Positions 59,801 to 64,000 of a stretch of 64,000 nt of DNA are shown piece by piece. This DNA is from Syntrophobotulus glycolicus DSM 8271 (GTDB taxonomy: Bacteria; Bacillota; Desulfitobacteriia; Desulfitobacteriales; Syntrophobotulaceae). The stretch lies in assembly GCF_000190635.1 (NCBI RefSeq), contig NC_015172.1, positions 2,976,001-3,040,000 of the forward strand, written 5' to 3'. The notes beneath the pieces were generated by a model, which saw nothing but the letters and a program-made list of their open reading frames with translations, was not told the DNA's origin and searched no databases. Each line of letters begins with the position of its first letter. The first letter of the stretch is position 1. The position numbers were made by a program, and so were the translations under genes.

Positions 59801-60551
59801 CGTCGACCAGTGATACACCGTTAGCGACAAAAACTTTTCCATAATCATAGGTTAAGGTTTTGGCTACTTCATTGTTGGTTTCATAACGGTTTTGACCGTA
59901 AATACGGGTAGCGCCTGAAATGTCACCGACAAGGGTAGGTCCGCCAAGAATATAGGAAGTTCCGGCTACGCTTTGGCCTTCCGGAACAGCACCGTTTACT
60001 CCGGCAAGAATAATCTGGTACTTGTTCTTCGCAGCATAGGAAGCTGCGGAAAGCGCGTCAGGGATCGCATTGTAACCAACAACGAAGGTCCCGTTCGGGC
60101 TGGAAAGTTTCGCGTTGACCAGGCTGGTGGTTTCCCAGCGGTCGGCGCCTTTGAGCACTTCTACAGTTACGTCGCTGATTCCAGCTACTTCATTTTTCAC
60201 TGCATCGGTAAGCGCACCGACCAGGATGACCTTTTTCGCTTTTAAATCAACAATCTTAGCTTTTACACTGGCATCAAGAGCATCAACCGGTGTTAAAAGG
60301 ATAGGTGCGTTTTCCTGACCTGCCAATGGGGCGACCGCCAAAGCATCAACGAGATTGTTATTGGCAGAAGGAGCAAGAATCACAGTATCGGCAGTAGTCC
60401 AGCCTGCTTCGCTAATTTTAATCGCTGTTTCCACACGATCTTTGCCGTAGATTCTGTCTGTGTCGTCATCAGCGGCAAACACCTGAACAGGCAACATCAT
60501 GAGAACCATAGCGATGATAGCAAGAACGGCTATCTTCTTAGTTCTAATCAT
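56883..60551 (-). CDS. S-layer-like surface protein with three CWB2 modules
   Basis: A 1222-residue secreted protein. Signal peptide (IAVLAIIAMVLMMLPVQVFA) then three CWB2 modules (about 32-315; RIYGKDRVETAIKISEAGW, VLKGADRWETT, RIYGQNRYETNNEVA). The remaining 900 residues are beta-rich Ig-like repeats with acidic loops (about 10 copies of strands such as VKKVEYKDSKITVTFSEKVDEST and PEVVGYKSAKAKEVTLIFNEDI), typical of S-layer proteins that bind calcium. GAGGAG precedes the ATG. CWB2 at the N-terminus with a long ectodomain matches clostridial S-layer and Cwp proteins. Leader of 588 bp with RNA structure. Confidence 0.9.
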   Translation of the reverse strand: MIRTKKIAVLAIIAMVLMMLPVQVFAADDDTDRIYGKDRVETAIKISEAGWTTADTVILAPSANNNLVDALAVAPLAGQENAPILLTPVDALDASVKAKIVDLKAKKVILVGALTDAVKNEVAGISDVTVEVLKGADRWETTSLVNAKLSSPNGTFVVGYNAIPDALSAASYAAKNKYQIILAGVNGAVPEGQSVAGTSYILGGPTLVGDISGATRIYGQNRYETNNEVAKTLTYDYGKVFVANGVSLVDALSVAPFAAQTNSFVALADNNGVEAADGLAGKITSATKAIALGGPSVVSDTVKNSIFDTEDSGEFTIKSVTAPNLIQLQVTLSNTDYDEDDLTDVDNYDVEAVAKDDKDASNIEVAKAEVEGKTLTLTLIEPVKNESVGTLTVDDIITGEEVAFDNIKFSDHDIPTIKDVKVIGKDTVKFVFSEPISSLKDTSDEFDFDLDGKTYGVKEVVPVKNGFEANVKVYTSFKEGSLKVEVGNGLEDYAGFNIIPQTFDVDVVEDTQAPEVVGYKSAKAKEVTLIFNEDIQLESDEEEDFYHTNSSNEVSSISDDDIDGNELTLDFSENELPDGTAYVYIKSGAVSDLWDNENNSIKVQVQIDVDDVKPVVKKVEYKDSKITVTFSEKVDESTAEDTDNYTLVDEDGDNVGITSADLSTTSKKVDLTLRSTPDDGTYKLTIEDVEDQAGNEIEKVTKDVVVDDTDAPVLKGGKAYYDISGSRYRIYLEFDDKLATSGNYSVTDLYKYEVSTDSGSHFVNLGDEEEDDNIYAKIDLIDNGQTVRITTDYPFVTNAGALTAVNKIQIVGRIADVDGNYTTTAQMPASGGYSIEDKASRTVSILSAVAKSKTTIEVEFDGNLDKYNKSDFIVWKDTDGNDRKQSGETTVYTVEDIEKKSADKILITLDDDTKLPANPEVSGGEIKVGTVGSTKSENSYGVKLQPNLGIDSSTSPYDTSAYDAISVTDEINPSVKKLDNIDRNAEYTGSEKNGTNNKSDDIASVWAEYDSTLDSGNGGSLIHILFDEPVDAGTVGNFVVKRNSDKFVVNNVSTSGNTVTLTVFEGAKTATSKVDKNDTIDIGFIYDAEGNVTSTLKLKVEYPVTNIVAPTVPDALGSNSDVLSGTLLSLTKGKVLFTDNATTSNDTLVFTNLADNVTTITVTGAATTPATATVTGGVASVNIGDNNGSSSVVVTVTLTNAVGDSSTTTLTLKASDGTSNLD

Positions 60552-60713
60552 TTAGTTAAATCTCCTCTCTTTCTCCTGGTAAAGCTTTACTTCTATTAAG
60601 CAAAGCTCCTTGTGTCACTGAAAACAGATTTGAAAAGCTTGTGAATTTTTTAATCTGCTTTCATTACTTCAACGCCGTTTAGGTCTCACCCCCTTAACAT
60701 GATCACAAATTAT

Positions 60714-60802
60714 CCTTAGACATTGCGCAATATCTAAAGGCACCACCCTAGCGGAGGCGTCCCCCCTCTGGCCTCGTTCCCAGGGGCGGCTATCCCTTTA
60801 GA
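60714..60802 (-). promoter_or_regulatory. Structured leader with two mutually exclusive helices (candidate riboswitch)
   Basis: In the S-layer-like gene's leader RNA (minus strand) UCUAAAGG (60802-60795) can pair with CCUUUAGA (60740-60733), enclosing a GC-rich stem CCCCUGG/CCA-GA-GGGG. The same CCUUUAGA can instead start a hairpin with the following UCUAAGG (60720-60714 side) through CCUUUAGAUAUUGC/GCAAUGUCUAAGG. Such competing helices are typical of switching leaders. No known riboswitch class is recognised. It lies about 160-250 bases before the ATG. Confidence 0.5.
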
Positions 60803-61139
60803 CTGCCTATATGGTAAAAGAGCATAACATGCCCCTGTACCTCCATATAAATATTCGGGAAAAAGCTGATTATTCCTGCATCTCATACAAAATTTTTAGT
60901 GCCAATATCCAGAAAACCTGTAATTTTTCAACAAAAAGCCTTTTTCAGAATAACCTATACAGCCGTTATAAAATAAATATGTATTATTCTACAATAAGAT
61001 ACAGAAATATTCCAGTGTTTTCTATCAAATTATCATTTTTTTTCCTGTTCCCCTCCCGGGATTTTACGCCCTTATTTTATATTATAGCAGAGATCATCGC
61101 ATTATTGCCTGTCCCTGTTTTTTTCCTGTTGCGGCACAT

Positions 61140-63782
61140 CTATTTTAAGAGGGTTCCGATTTCTTGCAAAATGTTCTCAGAGATGACTCCCGCTCCGCCC
61201 AGGGCCACACATTTTTTTTGGCTTAAGGCGCTGAGGACTGTGATCTGGCTTGGGGAAAGCTCACCGGGCGGCAGGAGCAGGATATTGGACATCCCTGCCG
61301 CGGCCAGGACCCCTCCGGTCAGGGCATCGGGGAAATCGGCTCCGGTGGCGGCGTACAGGACCCGCCCCTGCGGCGGGTAGGCCTGCAAGAGGCGGGCCGA
61401 GGTCTCATACCTGTCGGCCCCGCCGATCCGCCGCGGAGCGGGCAGATCGCGCTCTACCCGGGAGGAAACCGCCCCCTCCCCTCCGATCACTTCTGTTTCG
61501 GTCACGGATAATTTCCTCAGGGTTTGCCTGGTCGTACTGTTCAGAGAAAAGCTGCCGGTCAGCAGGATGGGCCGGCCGGAGATTGCGGCATGTGCCGCCG
61601 CGGCGACGGCATCGGGATAATTGGAACCGCTGACAATCACGGCCTGTCCGGTATTGCCCAACTTTTCGGCGATGGCCGCCGCTGTCCCGAAGCGGTCGCT
61701 TCCCGCTATCCTCTCGGTAGCGGCCAGCCTCTGCAGGCTGTTTTCCACAGAGCCGGACACCGCCCCCGTCCCGCCCAGAACGATTATCTTACCGGGAGCG
61801 AGCCGTTTCACCGCCTCCTCCACTTCCCGGGGCAGGGTATCGGGATCGGTGAGCAGGATCGGAGCGTGGTATTGGTAGGCCAGAGGAGCCCCGGCCAGAG
61901 CGTCCGGGTAATCATCGGCCCGGGCGACGATCACGGTGTCACAGCCCGTCGGATAAGCCTCTTCGGCGATTTCTACCGCTGTCTGAACGCGGTCGCTCCC
62001 GGAAATACGGGGTTCGGACGGTTCGTCCGTATAGCCGATCATATAAATGCCGGGCTCATTGACCGGCACTTCCAGACTCTGGCCCTCCGCAAACGGGATT
62101 CCCCCGCCGATGCGCAGCCATCTGGCGGAAGACCATAGATATAGGCAGGCCAGCTTGCCGGTCCGCTCTGCCGGCTCCTGAGCCCCCTCATTTTCAGGCT
62201 GCCCGGTTTCCCCCACGGGCCGGGTCATGCTTAGGGAGAGGTTCAGGGGCTTATGGGTCTCCTGCCCTTCCCAGCTGATCTGATAGGCTTTTCCGCCGGG
62301 GAGGATTCCCTGCGGCAGGCTGCCGGGGAGAGCAGCCTCGCCGACAGAGACCTGCAAAGAGGCGTCATTATTGCGCTCGTCAAGCCCCGCCTTAAATGCT
62401 CCGGCCGGTACGGTCAGGACGGCTTCCCCGGCAGACGAGCCGATTTTCCCGCCTTCCCAGGAAACCGCGGCCGGAGAGGAAAGCTGTTTCAGCCCCTGCG
62501 CTAATTTCAAGGCCCGGTAGCAATCTACTTTACCGTAGCCGTAATCATCATCCCGGCCTGTCGTCCCCAGGTCGGCGGCGGAATTCAGCAGGAGCTGCCG
62601 CACCTCCTGAGCCGCAAGGGCCGGATAGCGGCTCCAGATCAGGGCCGCCGCTCCGGAAACTATGGGGGCCGCGATAGAGGTCCCAGTGGCATAGGCTTCG
62701 CCTGACGTATCCTGAGACCAGTAATCGGTGAGAATCCTTTTCCCGGGGGCCGCCAGCTCGATTTCCGGACCGACCCGGGAAAAATCCGTGATCAGATTGC
62801 TGCTGTCTATGGCCGAAACGGCCAGAATACCGGGATAAGCACCGGGATAGGCCACTCCGCTGAGATGGGTTACAGCGTCGGTGTTTCCGGAGGCCGCCAC
62901 TACCAGGCAGCCTTTATCCAGGGCATAGTCCAGGGCTTCGTCAAACACTGCCGTCTGCCTCTCGGCGCCCATACTCAGGTTGATGATCTTTGCCCCGTGA
63001 TCGACGGCCCAGACAATCCCGTCGGCAATCACATCGTTCTCCCCGCTTCCTTTGCTGTCCATTGCCTTCACCGGCATAATCCGGGCTCCGTAAGCAACCC
63101 CCAGGATACCGATTCCATTTTTGCCCGCCGCGATAGCCCCGGCCACAGAGGTGCCGTGTCCGTTATCATCCCGGGCCGCCCCCGCAGCCGTACTGCCGGT
63201 TATGGCATTGTAGCCCGGGACAAGCTGTCCTTTCAGGTCGGGATGATCCAGATCCACCCCTGTATCAATCACTGCCACCACGATCCCCTGGCCTGTGGCC
63301 CCTTCATCCCAGACCTTGTCGGCCCGGATATTTTGGATCGCCCATTGCAGGGGATAGCGGGGCTCGGTCAGCTCTCCGTCCGGGTCCGTTTCGGAGCCGG
63401 ACAGCTTCGTTCCGAGGCTGTCTATGGTCCCGGGGCTGTCTATGGTACAGGCATTGCTCCATTCCGCATGAAGGACCCCGCCGGCCTGCAGGACTTTTTC
63501 CCTGATTTGTTCCGGGGAAAGAGAAGCGCCGTCATATTCCAGGGTCGCGTAATCAAGGGCGCTTTTGCGGACCAGCCTCCCTCCCGTTTCCCGGGCAATG
63601 GTCTCAATCCTGGTCTCCGGAGTGATTTTCACAACCAGGCGGGGGTTTTGCCGGCCGGACGCCTCGGCCCGGATGGGAATGATCCCCCCCGCCAAGATCA
63701 GGGCCGCCAGAAAAAAAGCAAAGACTTGTTTTCCTTTGACCTTTGGATGAGGCTTTATGTTAGAGTTAACTTGTTTTTGCAT
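61140..63782 (-). CDS. Subtilisin-like serine protease with C-terminal CWB2 modules
   Basis: An 880-residue protein from the ATG at 63782, chosen because GAAGAGG stands eight bases ahead. Signal/anchor (VFAFFLAALILAGGIIPI), an I9-like propeptide region, then peptidase S8 with VVAVIDTGVDLDHPD (Asp), DDNGHGTSVAGAIA (His), ASGNTDAVTHL (oxyanion Asn) and ATGTSIAAPIVSG (Ser). After a beta linker come three CWB2 modules (RISGSDRVQTA, RIAGSDRFGTA, RIGGADRYETS). It is a wall-anchored protease, perhaps processing the neighbouring S-layer-like protein. Confidence 0.93.
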   Translation of the reverse strand: MQKQVNSNIKPHPKVKGKQVFAFFLAALILAGGIIPIRAEASGRQNPRLVVKITPETRIETIARETGGRLVRKSALDYATLEYDGASLSPEQIREKVLQAGGVLHAEWSNACTIDSPGTIDSLGTKLSGSETDPDGELTEPRYPLQWAIQNIRADKVWDEGATGQGIVVAVIDTGVDLDHPDLKGQLVPGYNAITGSTAAGAARDDNGHGTSVAGAIAAGKNGIGILGVAYGARIMPVKAMDSKGSGENDVIADGIVWAVDHGAKIINLSMGAERQTAVFDEALDYALDKGCLVVAASGNTDAVTHLSGVAYPGAYPGILAVSAIDSSNLITDFSRVGPEIELAAPGKRILTDYWSQDTSGEAYATGTSIAAPIVSGAAALIWSRYPALAAQEVRQLLLNSAADLGTTGRDDDYGYGKVDCYRALKLAQGLKQLSSPAAVSWEGGKIGSSAGEAVLTVPAGAFKAGLDERNNDASLQVSVGEAALPGSLPQGILPGGKAYQISWEGQETHKPLNLSLSMTRPVGETGQPENEGAQEPAERTGKLACLYLWSSARWLRIGGGIPFAEGQSLEVPVNEPGIYMIGYTDEPSEPRISGSDRVQTAVEIAEEAYPTGCDTVIVARADDYPDALAGAPLAYQYHAPILLTDPDTLPREVEEAVKRLAPGKIIVLGGTGAVSGSVENSLQRLAATERIAGSDRFGTAAAIAEKLGNTGQAVIVSGSNYPDAVAAAAHAAISGRPILLTGSFSLNSTTRQTLRKLSVTETEVIGGEGAVSSRVERDLPAPRRIGGADRYETSARLLQAYPPQGRVLYAATGADFPDALTGGVLAAAGMSNILLLPPGELSPSQITVLSALSQKKCVALGGAGVISENILQEIGTLLK

Positions 63783-63966
63783 CGGCATATCCTCTTCATT
63801 TCGCATTGGATTTTCGCACGGTTTACTATTTCGCCATATTTTTTGCCTTTTCCTGTTAATTTTTCATTTTGACAGGATTTTATTTATGAAGATCGAATTA
63901 ATTCAATTAACCCTGAATTCCCGTGTTTCCTGATCACAGAGAATAAAATTGAGGAGAGATCTGAGT

Positions 63967-64000
63967 ATGTTTAATCTTTTTCGGTCCCGCCACGTCAGGG
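63967..64000 (+). CDS. Start of an unknown gene, cut by the window edge
   Basis: An ATG at 63967 follows GAGGAG at good spacing and reads MFNLFRSRHVR before the sequence ends. It is divergent from the protease gene. Too short to identify. Confidence 0.5.
   Translation, partial: MFNLFRSRHVR

Noticed and set aside
60733-60800. T-box or cyclic-di-GMP-I riboswitch in the S-layer-like leader, because of CUAGGGUGGUGCC and GGGGACGC
   Set aside because: A T-box needs a stem I with specifier and an AGGGUGGNACCGCG block with a terminator; the cyclic-di-GMP-I class needs GGCAAACC and GACGCAAAGCC. Neither full pattern is present, so only an unclassified structured leader is claimed.
1-64000. CRISPR arrays, tRNA and rRNA genes
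   Set aside because: I saw no regularly spaced repeat series and no recognisable tRNA or rRNA sequence; a dedicated scan with tRNA and CRISPR finders would settle this.

Overview
The window looks like a chromosome segment of a low-to-mid GC Gram-positive, probably spore-forming anaerobe of the Peptococcaceae type (Desulfitobacterium/Desulfosporosinus/Dehalobacter relatives). This is inferred from three secreted proteins with cell-wall-binding repeat 2 (CWB2) modules, a YhcN/YlaJ-type sporulation lipoprotein, a DUF1659/DUF2922-type gene pair and an AddB-type nuclease. No rRNA or tRNA is present, so the genus is not proven.

Layout. 1-14.7 kb is host sequence: the N-terminal part of addB (running off the left edge), an HxlR regulator divergent from an FMN reductase, phosphatidylserine decarboxylase, a PAS-GGDEF-EAL cyclic-di-GMP protein, pyruvate carboxylase with a terminator, and a MacB/MacA-like ABC export operon. 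14767-48377 (33.6 kb) is a Mu-like transposable prophage of the contractile-tail type, almost wholly transcribed on the minus strand. 48.4-64 kb is host again: a DUF1659/DUF2922-type pair, a TetR-HlyD-ABC permease operon, and a cell-surface cluster (FnIII/CWB2 protein, TolC-like exported coiled-coil protein, sporulation lipoprotein, 1222-residue S-layer-like CWB2 protein, CWB2 subtilisin-like protease).

The prophage reads from its early end (48.4 kb) to its late end (14.8 kb). It holds a repressor on the plus strand facing an early operon with shared operators, then small early genes, MuA and MuB, Gam, GemA, endolysin, a Mor-family activator, a holin-like gene, small and large terminase, portal, F-like head protein, I-like protease/scaffold, capsid gpT, gp36/gpG-like proteins, sheath, tube, a tail assembly chaperone pair with a programmed -1 frameshift site, tape measure, baseplate proteins, and finally a diversity-generating retroelement (DGR). 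The termini carry imperfect 29-bp inverted repeats starting TGTA, with no matching target duplication. One flank holds the 3' end of a broken reading frame and the other a promoter with a TetR-type operator, which suggests that host DNA was lost beside the insertion.

The most striking system is the DGR at 15.3-18.8 kb: Avd-like protein, a 94-bp template repeat, a reverse transcriptase with YMDD and an LGNVTSQ motif, and a target gene whose variable repeat differs from the template at five positions, all at template-strand adenines. The variable repeat is internal to the target protein, before three Ig-like repeats, and the target lies downstream of the reverse transcriptase and overlaps it. 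Other notable items are a candidate antisense RNA over the transposase leader, a plus-strand moron gene with its own promoter and terminator, a palindrome-bearing gap at the position of Mu's central gyrase site, and a structured leader with two mutually exclusive helices before the S-layer-like gene.
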